Shown: positions 35,840 through 46,606, counted from the stretch's first letter. The stretch: DNA of 64,000 bases from Parapedobacter lycopersici (GCF_024643285.1 NZ_JAMSLW010000004.1:124001-188000), one strand, 5' to 3'. Notes: generated by a model from the sequence alone, not told the origin. Numbers and translations: made by a program.

Positions 35840-35854
35840 TTAGAACAGTTCTAA
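35840..35854. promoter_or_regulatory. 15-bp perfect palindrome upstream of sdhCAB
   Basis: TTAGAAC-A-GTTCTAA at 35840-35854, 22 bp upstream of the -33 box of the sdh promoter and 13 bp after the previous terminator. Position and symmetry suit an activator or repressor dimer site. Regulator not identified. Confidence 0.5.
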
Positions 35855-35876
35855 ATTACTGATTTTTTTGGTTTGG

Positions 35877-35908
35877 TTTCACCGATATTAAATCTATTGG
35901 TAGTTTTG
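35877..35908 (+). promoter_or_regulatory. Promoter of sdhCAB
   Basis: TTTC (35877-35880; one mismatch to TTTG), 20-bp spacer, TAGTTTTG (35901-35908). Expected start near 35915, before the Shine-Dalgarno AAGGAG and ATG at 35936. Confidence 0.65.
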
Positions 35909-35935
35909 CTTACCAAAATTAATATTTCAAGGAGA

Positions 35936-36709
35936 ATGAGTAAATCTAAACAGGTGTTGTCTTCTTCGTTGGGGAAGAAACTGATCATGAGTTTGACCGG
36001 GTTGTTTCTGTGTAGTTTTTTAGTGGTGCACCTCATTGGCAACCTACAGCTGTTCTATAATGACCAGGGCAAGGCGTTCAATGATTATGCGTATTTTATG
36101 ACCCATTTCACGCCGATTAAGATCATCTCTTATCTTCTGTATACGTCGATCGTGGTACACGCGATATACGCATTGGTGGTGACCATCCATAACCGGAAGG
36201 CGCGGCCGGTTGGCTATGCGGTTTACCGCGGATCGGAAAACAGTGCGTGGAGTTCCCGGAACATGGGCATTTTAGGCACGGTGCTGCTGGTATTCATTGT
36301 AACGCACATGAGTAATTTCTGGTGGAAATACCATAACGACAGTGTACCCTATGTGGAATACCGCACCGATTTAAAAACAAATCAGACCACGGTGACCGAG
36401 TTGGTAGCAGGTGAATTCACGGAATACGTAAGTTACGTGGATAACGAAGTGGAAGTCATCAAGGCCAAAGACCTCTACAAGCAGGTGGCATTTGCATTCA
36501 AGGAATGGTACCTGGTTGCGTTTTACGTGCTGGGTATGGCCGCTTTATCATTTCACCTGATCCACGGCTTTAAAAGCGCATTCCAAACGCTGGGATTTGA
36601 CAACCGGAAATACATCCCTATTATCCGTTTCCTGGGTATCTGGATTTTCGGCGTGGTTATTCCGATTGCTTTCGCAGCTATGCCGCTGTACTTCTATTTT
36701 TTAAAATAA
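35936..36709 (+). CDS. sdhC: Succinate dehydrogenase cytochrome b subunit
   Basis: 257 residues from the ATG at 35936, which is preceded by AAGGAG; a TTG at 35873 upstream lies in the promoter. Five membrane helices with histidines for two haem b groups (for example VVHLIGN, VVHAIYA, VTHMSNF, HLIHGF). This is the single-subunit B-type anchor as in Bacillus and Wolinella, suited to menaquinone. A charged insertion around residues 145-190 sits between helices. First gene of sdhCAB. Confidence 0.95.
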   Translation: MSKSKQVLSSSLGKKLIMSLTGLFLCSFLVVHLIGNLQLFYNDQGKAFNDYAYFMTHFTPIKIISYLLYTSIVVHAIYALVVTIHNRKARPVGYAVYRGSENSAWSSRNMGILGTVLLVFIVTHMSNFWWKYHNDSVPYVEYRTDLKTNQTTVTELVAGEFTEYVSYVDNEVEVIKAKDLYKQVAFAFKEWYLVAFYVLGMAALSFHLIHGFKSAFQTLGFDNRKYIPIIRFLGIWIFGVVIPIAFAAMPLYFYFLK

Positions 36710-36753
36710 GCTAATTACCGTGCCCAAAAGGCCTTCTTAATAAAGAATCTGTT

Positions 36754-38685
36754 ATGTTGAATTCCAAAGCACCAGCAGGGCCACTGGCCGAAAAATGGTC
36801 AAAACATAAGTTTAATCTTAAACTGGTAAACCCTGCCAATAAGCGGAAATATACCATTATCGTGGTAGGAACCGGGCTGGCAGGTGCCTCGGCTGCAGCC
36901 TCATTAGCTGAGCTGGGCTACAATGTAAAATCATTTTGCTACCAGGATAGCCCCCGCCGGGCACATTCCATTGCTGCCCAGGGCGGTATAAACGCGGCAA
37001 AAAATTACCAGAATGACGGGGACAGCGTTTTCCGTTTATTCTATGATACGGTTAAGGGCGGTGACTACCGTTCGCGCGAGGCCAATGTTTATCGCCTTGC
37101 GGAAGTTTCCGTTAATATCATTGATCAGTGCGTGGCACAGGGCGTGCCGTTCGCACGCGAATATGGCGGCCTGCTCGATAATCGTTCATTTGGCGGTGCG
37201 CAGGTTTCCCGTACGTTTTATGCCCGTGGCCAAACGGGACAGCAACTTTTACTAGGTGCTTATTCAGCACTTAACCGGCAGATCAGCAAAGGGAAAGTAG
37301 AAGCATACAACCGGCATGAGATGCTGGACCTGGTTACGATTGACGGCCATGCGCGTGGTATCGTTACCCGGAACATGGTGACGGGTGCCATTGAAACGCA
37401 CGCGGGCCATGCGGTATTGCTATGCACCGGCGGGTACGGCAACGTGTTCTACCTATCGACCAATGCCATGGGCTGTAATGTCACCGCGGCATGGCGGGCG
37501 CATAAACGGGGTGCATTTTTTGCCAACCCCTGCTATACGCAGATTCACCCTACCTGTATTCCGGTTACCGGCGACCACCAGTCGAAGCTGACACTGATGT
37601 CCGAGTCGCTGCGGAATGACGGCCGGGTGTGGGTACCGAAAACAGTGGAGCTTGCGCAGAAACTGCGCAAAGGAGAGCTGAAAATCTCCGATATTAAGGA
37701 AGAAGACCGGGATTATTACCTGGAACGCAAGTACCCTTCATTCGGAAACCTGGTGCCCCGCGACGTGGCATCAAGGAATGCGAAGGAGGTAGTGGACGAG
37801 GGGCGCGGCGTAGGTGCGTCGGGCATTGCCGTTTTCCTTGATTTTAAAGATGCCATCAACCGCATGGGTGAGGATACTGTACGGGCCAAGTACGGCAACC
37901 TCTTTGATATGTATTACCAGATTACGGACGAGAATCCGTATAAACAACCCATGCGCATTTATCCTGCCGTGCACTATACCATGGGCGGTGTATGGGTGGA
38001 CTATAACCTGATGACCACGGTGCCGGGATTATACGCGCTTGGCGAATGTAATTTCTCTGACCATGGAGCGAACCGTTTAGGTGCCTCGGCCCTGATGCAG
38101 GGACTTGCCGATGGCTATTTTGTGATTCCTTATACGGTGGGTGATTACCTGGCCGGTTTAGGGTTTGACCCGGTGGATGAAAAACACCCCAGTTTTGAAA
38201 AGACCCGGAAAGAAGTGGAAGACCGTGTACACCGGTTACTGTCGTTGAAAGGCAGCAAAACAGTGGACGATATCCACAAAAAACTGGGCCACATCATGTG
38301 GGAATACTGCGGCATGGCACGTACCGAAGAAGGACTGGCAAAAGCGAAGGGAATGATCCAGGAATTGCGCAAGGAATTCTGGGAAGATGTGACTGTACTG
38401 GGTGAGAACGAAGAATTGAACCAGTCATTGGAAAAGGCGGGAAGGGTCGCCGATTTCCTGGAATTGGGTGAGCTGATGGTAGATGATGCGCTGCACCGCC
38501 GGGAATCATGCGGGGGACACTTCCGTATAGAAAGCCAAACGGAGGAAGGGGAAGCGAAACGTGACGATGAGAACTTCCGTTATGTTGCTGCATGGGAATA
38601 CCGGGGAGATAACCAGCCGGAGGTACTTCATAAAGAGGAACTGGAATTTGAGAATGTCAAACTGACGCAACGAAGCTATAAATAA
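36754..38685 (+). CDS. sdhA: Succinate dehydrogenase/fumarate reductase flavoprotein
   Basis: 643 residues. FAD-binding loop GTGLAGAS at 39-46; the covalent-flavin histidine is H71 in [13 protein letters not shown]; the substrate-site motif HPTCIP is present; the C-terminal helical domain is complete. It oxidises succinate to fumarate in the cytoplasmic arm of complex II, passing electrons to SdhB. Sequence features ([16 protein letters not shown], longer C-terminus) are of the B-type FrdA/SdhA branch. It follows sdhC by 44 bp. Confidence 0.97.
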   Translation: MLNSKAPAGPLAEKWSKHKFNLKLVNPANKRKYTIIVVGTGLAGASAAASLAELGYNVKSFCYQDSPRRAHSIAAQGGINAAKNYQNDGDSVFRLFYDTVKGGDYRSREANVYRLAEVSVNIIDQCVAQGVPFAREYGGLLDNRSFGGAQVSRTFYARGQTGQQLLLGAYSALNRQISKGKVEAYNRHEMLDLVTIDGHARGIVTRNMVTGAIETHAGHAVLLCTGGYGNVFYLSTNAMGCNVTAAWRAHKRGAFFANPCYTQIHPTCIPVTGDHQSKLTLMSESLRNDGRVWVPKTVELAQKLRKGELKISDIKEEDRDYYLERKYPSFGNLVPRDVASRNAKEVVDEGRGVGASGIAVFLDFKDAINRMGEDTVRAKYGNLFDMYYQITDENPYKQPMRIYPAVHYTMGGVWVDYNLMTTVPGLYALGECNFSDHGANRLGASALMQGLADGYFVIPYTVGDYLAGLGFDPVDEKHPSFEKTRKEVEDRVHRLLSLKGSKTVDDIHKKLGHIMWEYCGMARTEEGLAKAKGMIQELRKEFWEDVTVLGENEELNQSLEKAGRVADFLELGELMVDDALHRRESCGGHFRIESQTEEGEAKRDDENFRYVAAWEYRGDNQPEVLHKEELEFENVKLTQRSYK

Positions 38686-38770
38686 AATAGGCGATACGCT
38701 TTACCGGATTGGCCTATCATGCCATGAACGTAAAGTATAATGCATCGCTTAATGCTTAAAGCAAAAAAAC

Positions 38771-39541
38771 ATGAGTGGAAACATGAACCTGACGCTGAAA
38801 GTATGGCGTCAAAAAAATGACAAAACACGGGGGAAATTCATCACCTATCAAGCAAATGGCATATCGCAGGATATGTCGTTTCTTGAAATGCTGGATGTGG
38901 TAAATGAAGATCTGGTACGGAAGGGAGAAGATCCGATATATTTTGACCACGATTGCCGCGAAGGCATCTGTGGGATGTGCTCATTGCACATCAATGGCCG
39001 GCCGCATGGACCCAAGCAGGGGACGACTACCTGCCAGCTGCACATGCGCAGCTTTCATGATGGACAAACCATCGTGATCGAACCCTGGCGGGCCGCGGCT
39101 TTCCCGGTTATTAAAGACCTTGCCGTTGACCGTACCGCGTTTGACCGTATTCAGCATGCCGGTGGATATGTCAATGTCAATACAGGAGGCGTGCCCGATG
39201 CAAACGGCATTCCGATCCCCAAAACCGTGGCTGATGAGGCCTTTGAATCGGCAACCTGCATCGGCTGCGGTGCCTGTGTGGCGGCCTGTAAGAATGCGTC
39301 CGCTATGCTGTTCGTATCGGCTAAGATCTCGCAATATGCCCTATTGCCACAGGGCCAGACCGAACGCTACAGCCGTGCCCAGGCCATGGTGGCGCAAATG
39401 GATGCGGAAGGGTTTGGCAATTGTACCAATACCGGTGCCTGCGAGGCTGAATGCCCGGTTGGCATTAAGCTGACCAATATTGCCCGCATGAACCGGGAGT
39501 ATTTAAACGCGAAGCTATTCAAGGAAGAAGAAGCCCATTAA
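38771..39541 (+). CDS. sdhB: Succinate dehydrogenase iron-sulfur subunit
   Basis: 256 residues. The [2Fe-2S] cluster ligands are C62, C67, C70 and C88 (CREGICGMC, then TTTC). The C-terminal ferredoxin domain carries [13 protein letters not shown] and [15 protein letters not shown] for the [4Fe-4S] and [3Fe-4S] clusters. It carries electrons from SdhA to the haem/quinone site in SdhC. Gap of 85 bp after sdhA. A second Met at residue 5 could start translation. A terminator follows. Confidence 0.97.
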   Translation: MSGNMNLTLKVWRQKNDKTRGKFITYQANGISQDMSFLEMLDVVNEDLVRKGEDPIYFDHDCREGICGMCSLHINGRPHGPKQGTTTCQLHMRSFHDGQTIVIEPWRAAAFPVIKDLAVDRTAFDRIQHAGGYVNVNTGGVPDANGIPIPKTVADEAFESATCIGCGACVAACKNASAMLFVSAKISQYALLPQGQTERYSRAQAMVAQMDAEGFGNCTNTGACEAECPVGIKLTNIARMNREYLNAKLFKEEEAH

Positions 39542-39586
39542 TGGTGCCGACCGGCTGTTGTTCGCAATGGCCAGTACGCAATTTGC

Positions 39587-39627
39587 AATCCCCTCAATCG
39601 TTATTGTTGTGGGGATTTTCTATTTTT
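39587..39627 (+). terminator. Probable terminator of sdhCAB
   Basis: Stem AATCCCC (39587-39593) with GGGGATT (39611-39617), then TTCTATTTTT. Long 17-nt loop, so moderate strength. Confidence 0.55.
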
Positions 39628-39649
39628 ACGTTATCCAAATAAACGGAAC

Positions 39650-42600
39650 GTGAGTACTGTTTTCAAAATAAGGCTGTTGCTGCTGGCGTTGACATTGTGT
39701 TTCGTGGGCACCGCTATCACCATCCACCTTACGTTCAACAACGACGAAACGCTGCTGCTTGATGCACGTACCATTCAGCGCAACCTGCATAACAAGGAAC
39801 AGACAATCAATACGTTCTTGGAGGATGCGGCCCGGTTTGAGGCCTTAAAAGACCTCGAAAATAACATTGAGCTGTCCGAGGAAGTAATTTCGTATTTTGT
39901 TGAGGGCAACGATATTTACCCGTTCACTTACGTCAACAATGAGCTGGTTTTCTGGGGAACAGACAAATTTGTTCCGAAGACGGATGCCGGCATACGGGAT
40001 GGTGTAGGGATCGTCAAAGCCGGAAACGGATGGTATGAGTCCATCAAAAAAAGTGCAGGAAACTTTTCAGCCCTGTTCCTGATTCCCATTAAGGCGGATT
40101 TCCAGAAAAATAACGTGTATTTGCAGAACACGTTTTCCCGTGATTTAATACGGACCGACAACTTAGCGATTGCCGACTATGACGATAGCCCGGTTTACAA
40201 CATACGGAGTGTCACCGGAGAATACCTGTTTTCAGTAAAATTACAGGATGCACAGCACGACACGTTTTTTACCAAACTGGAATTAACCATGTGGCTATTG
40301 GCCGGTTTCTCCGTGATGTTATTGCTGAATATCATCTGTATGTGGATGGCCAGACGGGGCTGGATATGGGTTTCCATCCTGGTATTTGCGGTATGCCTGG
40401 CCTGCATCCGGTATATCGACCTGCACTTCGGATGGCTGGCCAACCATTTCGTTACAGGCATCTTCGATCCGCGCAATTACGCTTCCAGCTTCTTATTTCC
40501 GCACCTGGGCGGCTTCATTTTAAACATCGTTGCCTTTACCTGGTTTGTCGGATACCTTTATGCATTTAAGGGCCGCCTGAAAATGCCGGCCTTTAGCTAT
40601 ACCAAAATCGGAAGCGCGGCGGTTATCCTAACCTTCGGACTGTTGCTCTACCTGTTGAGTTATGGGTTATCGGAAGTATTTGCAGGACTGATTAATAATT
40701 CCGGGATCAATTTCAATCTGGCAAACATCCTAAACCTCAACGTGTACAGCTGGCTGGGAATTTCGGCACTGTGCCTGAGTATGATGGCGCTTCTGTTGTT
40801 AATCGATCTATTGGTGCATATTGCACATCAGCTCATTCCCAATATGCGCCGGTTATTTTCGATCCAGGTGCTTGCCTTTGCAATCGTGGCGGTACTGCTC
40901 ATGTACACCCGGCATTTCTCGACCACGTTTGTCCTGTTGACGACACTGATTCTGCTGCGCACTTGGTATGTCAGGCACCAGGGGCAGTTTGACCTGGCGG
41001 TATTTATCTCGACGCTGCTGCTTCTGGCTTCGGTAACCTCCCTGAAGCACGCCCAGTTTCAGCGCCATAAAAAACAGGAAGAACAGAAGCTGGCCATCTC
41101 CCGGCTGGAGTCGCTGGACGATGCCAATGCGATCGCACTTTTCTATGACCTGGAACAGGAAATAGTCAAGGACCCGGTACTGATTGATTATTTCAAAAAC
41201 CCGGGGAGTAAGGACCAGGGGTTATTGGATGAGCATTTGAAACGGACATACCTGAGCGGATACTTGTCGAAATATGAGTTCAGCGCGGGGGAATACGATA
41301 CAAACTGGATTCCGATTGGCCAAAGTTCGGCCAGAAAGCACGAAGAATATCGTGAAAAAGTAATATCGGGTGCAATTAAGGTGTCGGAAAATTTCTATCG
41401 TGGAAATAGTAGTTTCGGCAACTTTGAATACTTTGCGCAGTTACCCGTGATCGAAGACGGGGATCAATTGGGGATTCTCGTCATTGAATTGCAAAACAGG
41501 TCGTTCAGTCAGCTATCCACCTATCCGGACATCTTAACTGACAGTCGACTTGAGCAACAGCAGACTAACCTGATTGCTGAATATGCCTATGCATTTTACC
41601 GCGACGGCAACCTGGTCAGCCAGTATGGTGACTATGTATATCCCCCTACTGACAACAATTTTCCCACTGAACAACGCAAATATATCCACCTGGGTTATAC
41701 CGACGGATTCGGGCACTTGATGTACCGCCCGAATAGCCGGACACTGATTGTGTTAAGCAAACCGGAACAAAGCAACTGGATGCAACTGGCGTCACTTTCC
41801 TTCATTTTTCTGGTGATGCTTATTTTTGCAATCCTCGCTTACACCATCCAGTGGCTTATTCTTACGTTAAACAGCAACGATTTCAGTCTACGGAACCTGC
41901 GATGGAGTTTTCTGATCCTGACCAATCGGGTATTATACAGTACCCGTATACAGACTTTTATGGTAATGGCCGTGGTTTTCACCCTGATTACCGCCGGTAT
42001 TATCACGTATTTCAGCATCAGCAGCCAATTCCGGAAGCAGCAGGAGAATGCTGTGCTGAAGTACGTCATTGATATTTCAAGGCGGTTTGAACTGCGCATG
42101 CTCAAGGCGACGGGAATTACCCATGGTATTCACAACGATGAGCAGTTCAACGCAATGGTGGAATCCATTGCGTCTGACCTGAATTTATACGGAATGGATG
42201 GCCAGCTTATTTACTCCACACAGCCCCGGATTTATGATCTCCGGCTTATTTCCCGCTACATGGACCCGAAAGCCTGGCTGCACATGGCTGCGCGTCAGCG
42301 ATCGGAATTCATTCAGCACGAGGAACTGGGTACGCTGAATTACATTGCGGCCTATGCACCCATCCGGAACGATCGTTATGAGCCTGTTGCTTATTTGAGT
42401 CTGCCCCATTATTCGTATCAAAAAGAATTTGATCAAAATGTGGGCATGCTGCTTAACACATTGATCAATATTTATGCTTTGGTGATATTGGTACTTGGGT
42501 TATTTGCGGTATTCGTGGCCAACAAGATTACTGCGCCGCTGGCGTTGGTACAGCGGAGCCTGGCCAAGACCGGTATTGGCCAGCAGAATGAACCGATATT

Positions 42601-43414
42601 CTGGAAGCGCCACGACGAGATCGGCAGTCTTATCCGGGAGTATAACCTGATGATTGTGGCGCTTGAACAAAGTGCCAATACGATCATGCGGTCGGAACGA
42701 GAGTCTGCCTGGCGTGAGATGGCGAAGCAGGTAGCCCATGAAATCAAAAATCCGCTTACGCCATTAAAGCTGGGCATTCAACAACTGGAACGTTCATGGA
42801 AGGAACGGGATCCGAGATTTGACGAGCGGTTTGAGCGATTCAGCACCTCGTTCATCGAACAGATTGACAGCCTGTCGCTGATTGCTTCGGAATTCTCCGA
42901 ATTCGCCAAGATGCCGGATATCCAGCTCAAGGAGGTGGACATACTGGACATCATGACCAACGCCGTGGAAGTATTCCGCAGCAATGCAGGGGTAGAAATA
43001 CAGATTACCAAACTATGTGATGACGATTCCGTCAAAATCCAGGGTGACCATGACCAACTGCTCCGGTCTTTCAATAACCTGATCAAAAATTCGATTGAGG
43101 CTGCCATTGCCAAGCGGAAATGCCGTATCGATATCAGTATCGGTTACGATCTGCAGCAGCATGTGTCGATTGCTGTCAAAGACAACGGGCATGGCATAGC
43201 GCCGGAGGCCCGGGGCAAAATGTTCCAGCCCAATTTCACAACCAAGAGCTCCGGAACCGGTCTCGGGCTGGCATTTGTGAAACAGGCGATAGAAGGTATG
43301 AATGGCACAATCCGGTATGAAACCGCGGTTGGGAAAGGAACGGTCTTCTATATCGTCATCCCTTCATTGGATCTTACCAGGAGGAAAAACAGTTTATATA
43401 GCGACCTCGGGTAG
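39650..43414 (+). CDS. Very large membrane sensor histidine kinase (NtrY-like)
   Basis: 1254 residues, GTG start. One N-terminal helix, an extracytoplasmic sensor of about 200 residues, a block of about eight membrane helices (roughly 230-460), a second sensor region (about 470-690), two further helix-sensor units, then a HAMP segment (LQRSLAKTGIGQQNEPIFWKR split region near 960-990). The phospho-acceptor is H1030 in AHEIKNPLTPLKLG, followed by the N box NLIKNSIEAA and G boxes DNGHGIAP and GTGLGLAFVKQ. It is a complete kinase, about twice the usual length. No response-regulator gene lies next to it, so its partner is elsewhere. Confidence 0.93.
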   Translation: MSTVFKIRLLLLALTLCFVGTAITIHLTFNNDETLLLDARTIQRNLHNKEQTINTFLEDAARFEALKDLENNIELSEEVISYFVEGNDIYPFTYVNNELVFWGTDKFVPKTDAGIRDGVGIVKAGNGWYESIKKSAGNFSALFLIPIKADFQKNNVYLQNTFSRDLIRTDNLAIADYDDSPVYNIRSVTGEYLFSVKLQDAQHDTFFTKLELTMWLLAGFSVMLLLNIICMWMARRGWIWVSILVFAVCLACIRYIDLHFGWLANHFVTGIFDPRNYASSFLFPHLGGFILNIVAFTWFVGYLYAFKGRLKMPAFSYTKIGSAAVILTFGLLLYLLSYGLSEVFAGLINNSGINFNLANILNLNVYSWLGISALCLSMMALLLLIDLLVHIAHQLIPNMRRLFSIQVLAFAIVAVLLMYTRHFSTTFVLLTTLILLRTWYVRHQGQFDLAVFISTLLLLASVTSLKHAQFQRHKKQEEQKLAISRLESLDDANAIALFYDLEQEIVKDPVLIDYFKNPGSKDQGLLDEHLKRTYLSGYLSKYEFSAGEYDTNWIPIGQSSARKHEEYREKVISGAIKVSENFYRGNSSFGNFEYFAQLPVIEDGDQLGILVIELQNRSFSQLSTYPDILTDSRLEQQQTNLIAEYAYAFYRDGNLVSQYGDYVYPPTDNNFPTEQRKYIHLGYTDGFGHLMYRPNSRTLIVLSKPEQSNWMQLASLSFIFLVMLIFAILAYTIQWLILTLNSNDFSLRNLRWSFLILTNRVLYSTRIQTFMVMAVVFTLITAGIITYFSISSQFRKQQENAVLKYVIDISRRFELRMLKATGITHGIHNDEQFNAMVESIASDLNLYGMDGQLIYSTQPRIYDLRLISRYMDPKAWLHMAARQRSEFIQHEELGTLNYIAAYAPIRNDRYEPVAYLSLPHYSYQKEFDQNVGMLLNTLINIYALVILVLGLFAVFVANKITAPLALVQRSLAKTGIGQQNEPIFWKRHDEIGSLIREYNLMIVALEQSANTIMRSERESAWREMAKQVAHEIKNPLTPLKLGIQQLERSWKERDPRFDERFERFSTSFIEQIDSLSLIASEFSEFAKMPDIQLKEVDILDIMTNAVEVFRSNAGVEIQITKLCDDDSVKIQGDHDQLLRSFNNLIKNSIEAAIAKRKCRIDISIGYDLQQHVSIAVKDNGHGIAPEARGKMFQPNFTTKSSGTGLGLAFVKQAIEGMNGTIRYETAVGKGTVFYIVIPSLDLTRRKNSLYSDLG

Positions 43415-43421
43415 GGTTTCG

Positions 43422-44360
43422 TTATTTCAGCACGATGCTACTCTGGCCCATCACGGTGTTATCCGCGTACAGCAGGATGGTATAAGTACCACGCTGGAAT
43501 CCTTTAGGGTCTATCCAATCGATCCGGTAGGACTTACCATCGTTGCTAAACTCAATATTGGTTTTATAGGAATACTGGATCTGGTTGCCATCAACTTCAA
43601 AAAGTCCGTTGTCACGCATACGCAGGTTGCCGTTGGGATCGATGACCCGCATGTATACTTCGTGTGTCCCCAGTTCAGCCAGGGGGTTATCCACAACATT
43701 GAAATTGATTTCCAGCTTATCGACCCGGCGTGCCCGGCTTTCCTGGCTTCCTTTACCGTTGCTGCGTTCACGAACGCCGACAATTTGGATATCCGATACT
43801 TTAAGGGCGGACGCAAGACGTACTTTCGCTTCCAGGTCTGTATTTTCTTCTTCCAGTGTTGCCAGTTGGTCGGCGGAGCTGGATACCTGTTCCCGTAACT
43901 GATCCCGCTCCGTGCGGAGTACTGTATTGCGGTTGCGCAGATTACCTACTTCCTCAGCGTACCTGGCCACCTCTCCTTTCAGCCGGTTTATTTCGGTCTG
44001 GGCAGTGGCAAGCTGCCCCTGGGTGAGGTCATTATGGGCCAACTGTTCCCGCAACCGGGTGATTCCGACCCGCACACTATCCCGTGATGCCTGCAATGCT
44101 TCGCTAAGTGCAACGCGCTCTCCCGACAACCGATCCAACTCTGCCTCTATCCGGTCAATCTCGGTTTCCATATTCACTTTCCCGCTGGTCAGTTCATATA
44201 CGGTATCGCCCGAATTTTTATACTTGATATAAAAATACACATTGGTTGCAAGCAGCGCTGCAATAGCAACTAAAAAAAAGTAAATCTTTGTCGTGTCTTT
44301 TCTGCCTTCTTCGGTCCTGGAATCAACACTTGTTTCCTGCATCGTATGTGTTTCTTGCAT
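43422..44360 (-). CDS. Single-pass membrane coiled-coil protein, unknown function
   Basis: 312 residues. A short cytoplasmic N-terminus, one membrane helix at about 28-46 (YFFLVAIAALLATNVYFYI), then a long coiled coil (about 60-185) rich in E, L, R and Q with heptads, and a C-terminal beta domain of about 120 residues (KLEINFNVVDNPLAELG, GTYTILLYADNTV). Such proteins are often mislabelled as SMC-like from the coil alone. The C-terminal domain is likely periplasmic and may bind partners. It converges on the histidine kinase with 7 bp between stops. Function unknown. Confidence 0.8.
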   Translation of the reverse strand: MQETHTMQETSVDSRTEEGRKDTTKIYFFLVAIAALLATNVYFYIKYKNSGDTVYELTSGKVNMETEIDRIEAELDRLSGERVALSEALQASRDSVRVGITRLREQLAHNDLTQGQLATAQTEINRLKGEVARYAEEVGNLRNRNTVLRTERDQLREQVSSSADQLATLEEENTDLEAKVRLASALKVSDIQIVGVRERSNGKGSQESRARRVDKLEINFNVVDNPLAELGTHEVYMRVIDPNGNLRMRDNGLFEVDGNQIQYSYKTNIEFSNDGKSYRIDWIDPKGFQRGTYTILLYADNTVMGQSSIVLK

Positions 44361-44470
44361 AATTTTATATACAGCAAAACCCCACCATTATCTAACTGGT
44401 TCAACAATGCAAAAATTGTTCCAACATGCTTTACGGCAAAGGAGGTGGCAATTAATAACGCCGGCGGCAA

Positions 44471-45622
44471 TTATTCAAAATAGTTCAGGGTCTCAAAGCC
44501 GCCCGATTTAAGGTATTGCTCCTTTCGCATTAGCTGAAGATCGGCATGTACCATATCTTCAATCAGCGCCTGAAGGTCATACTTTGGTTCCCAACCGAGC
44601 TGCTGCCGGGCTTTTGAGGCATCGCCGATCAGCAAGTCCACTTCTGTCGGCCGGTAATACATCGGATCGACCCTGACAACGGTTTGTCCGAACCGGATAT
44701 GCTGGGGATCGATCCCCAGCTCGCCGAGCCGCGTCTCATCCACATCAATAATAACTCCTTTTTCGTGCTGATCCTTTCCGCTGAACTCGACATCGATGCC
44801 TAATTCCGAAAAACAACGTTTCACAAACTCACGGACGGTGGTTGTAACTCCCGTGGCCACGACATAATCTTCGGGGGTATGCTGTTGCAGCATCAGCCAC
44901 ATCGCCTCCACATAGTCTTTGGCGTGTCCCCAGTCGCGCTGGGCAGAGAGGTTACCTAAAAAAAGCTGATCCTGTAGCCCGAGTGCGATCCGGCTTACCG
45001 CCCGGGTAATTTTCCGGGTTACAAATGTTTCGCCCCGGACGGGGCTTTCGTGATTAAACAAAATGCCATTACATGCGTACAGGTTATAGGCTTCCCTGTA
45101 ATTTACCGTAATCCAGTACGCATATAACTTGGCTACCGCATAAGGGCTGCGGGGATAAAACGGGGTGCTTTCGCGTTGGGGGACCTCCTGTACCAGCCCG
45201 TATAATTCGGATGTGGCCGCCTGGTAAAAACGACACCGGTCACCGATGCCGAGCAACCGGATCGCCTCCAGTATCCGGAGGGTTCCCAGACCATCCGCAT
45301 TTGCCGTATACTCCGGCGTATCAAAGCTCACCTTTACATGGCTTTGTGCCGCCAGGTTATAAATTTCATCGGGCTGGGTTTCCTGGATAATCCGTATCAG
45401 GTTTGTAGCGTCCGTGAGGTCGCCATAGTGCAGGTTAAACTGCCGGTCCGATTCGTGCGGATCCTGGTACAGGTGATCAATCCGGTCGGTATTGAATAAC
45501 GAGCTTCTTCTTTTCAATCCATGCACACGGTAGCCTTTCCGCAATAGAAATTCAGCAAGGTAAGCGCCATCCTGTCCCGTTATACCGGTAATTAATGCCG
45601 TTTTTTTCGTTTTTTCAGCCAT
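44471..45622 (-). CDS. gmd: GDP-mannose 4,6-dehydratase
   Basis: 383 residues from the ATG at 45622, preceded by AAGGA; an ATG at 45640 overlapping the end of rfbA would add six residues. Extended SDR: NAD(P) loop [13 protein letters not shown], catalytic SELYG and YAVAK (YxxxK), and the family stretch [17 protein letters not shown]. It makes GDP-4-keto-6-deoxymannose, the precursor of GDP-fucose, GDP-rhamnose or GDP-perosamine. The next enzyme of such a path is not adjacent. Second gene of an rfbA-gmd operon. Confidence 0.96.
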   Translation of the reverse strand: MAEKTKKTALITGITGQDGAYLAEFLLRKGYRVHGLKRRSSLFNTDRIDHLYQDPHESDRQFNLHYGDLTDATNLIRIIQETQPDEIYNLAAQSHVKVSFDTPEYTANADGLGTLRILEAIRLLGIGDRCRFYQAATSELYGLVQEVPQRESTPFYPRSPYAVAKLYAYWITVNYREAYNLYACNGILFNHESPVRGETFVTRKITRAVSRIALGLQDQLFLGNLSAQRDWGHAKDYVEAMWLMLQQHTPEDYVVATGVTTTVREFVKRCFSELGIDVEFSGKDQHEKGVIIDVDETRLGELGIDPQHIRFGQTVVRVDPMYYRPTEVDLLIGDASKARQQLGWEPKYDLQALIEDMVHADLQLMRKEQYLKSGGFETLNYFE

Positions 45623-45632
45623 AGGGTTATCC

Positions 45633-46508
45633 TTATCCATTACTTTTCTTCAACACGGAACGAAGCAGATACTGTCCGTACCCGCTTTTCAGCAGCGGCT
45701 GCGCGATCGTCTCGAGCTGGCCGCCGTCAATAAATCCCATGCGGTATGCTACTTCCTCAATGCAGCCGATCTTTAATCCCTGGCGTTCTTCGATAACCTG
45801 CACAAATTGTCCGGCCTGCATAAGCGACGTAAATGTGCCGGTATCCAACCAGGCTGTCCCCCGGCTGAACACGCCGACTTTCAGTCGCCCTTCCGTCAGG
45901 TACACTTTATTTACATCGGTAATTTCATATTCGCCCCGGGCAGACGGCTGGATATTTTTTGCGATGCTGACGACGGAATTGTCATAAAAATAGATTCCGG
46001 GAACCGCATAATTCGACTTGGGATGAGCCGGCTTTTCTTCAATGGAGATGACGCGCTGCTGGTCATCAAACGTGACCACGCCATAACGCTCGGGATCGGA
46101 AACCGGATAGGCAAATACAACGCCGCCTTCGGGATCCGCGCTTTGCTGCAACAGACGGGAGAGTCCGTCGCCGTAGAATATGTTATCGCCCAGTATCAAC
46201 GCCACCTTATCATTACCGATAAATGATTCGCCGATAACAAATGCCTGTGCGAGGCCGTTTGGTTCAGGCTGTTCCGCATAGGAAAATGTGCACCCCAGTT
46301 GGGAGCCGTCGCCCAGCAGGCTGCGGAACATCGGTAAATCGTGTGGTGTGGAAATAATCAAAATATCGCGGATGCCCGAAAGCATCAGCGTAGACAATGG
46401 ATAGTAAATCATTGGCTTATCGTAAACCGGCATCAGCTGCTTACTAACGGCCAATGTAAGCGGATGTAATCGTGTACCGGAGCCTCCGGCCAAAATAATT
46501 CCTTTCAT
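45633..46508 (-). CDS. rfbA: Glucose-1-phosphate thymidylyltransferase
   Basis: 291 residues, full length. Signature [20 protein letters not shown], then [14 protein letters not shown] and the LGDNIFYG metal/nucleotide site; C-terminal helices are intact. It couples dTTP and glucose-1-phosphate to dTDP-glucose, first step to dTDP-rhamnose and related deoxysugars. rfbB, rfbC and rfbD are not in the window. It is translated just before gmd; the stop codon is embedded in AATGGATAA, which also carries an alternative gmd start. Confidence 0.97.
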   Translation of the reverse strand: MKGIILAGGSGTRLHPLTLAVSKQLMPVYDKPMIYYPLSTLMLSGIRDILIISTPHDLPMFRSLLGDGSQLGCTFSYAEQPEPNGLAQAFVIGESFIGNDKVALILGDNIFYGDGLSRLLQQSADPEGGVVFAYPVSDPERYGVVTFDDQQRVISIEEKPAHPKSNYAVPGIYFYDNSVVSIAKNIQPSARGEYEITDVNKVYLTEGRLKVGVFSRGTAWLDTGTFTSLMQAGQFVQVIEERQGLKIGCIEEVAYRMGFIDGGQLETIAQPLLKSGYGQYLLRSVLKKSNG

Positions 46509-46569
46509 ACTGTGTGTTATTTAACTATCCTTGAAGGGATAAAAGTATTAAATTTAAGGGATCGTATGG

Positions 46570-46606
46570 AAAAAAATTTGCCATTCCGCTCCGGCGACCG
46601 GAATGG
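46570..46606 (-). terminator. Terminator of the DUF2911 gene
   Basis: Stem CCATTCCG (46581-46588) with CGGAATGG (46599-46606); on the minus strand it is followed by a run of Ts (complement of 46570-46579). Lies 54 bp after the stop at 46660. Confidence 0.7.

Noticed and set aside
43302-43898. 198-codon open frame on the plus strand after the histidine kinase
   Set aside because: Antisense to the coiled-coil protein gene, whose domain order is coherent.
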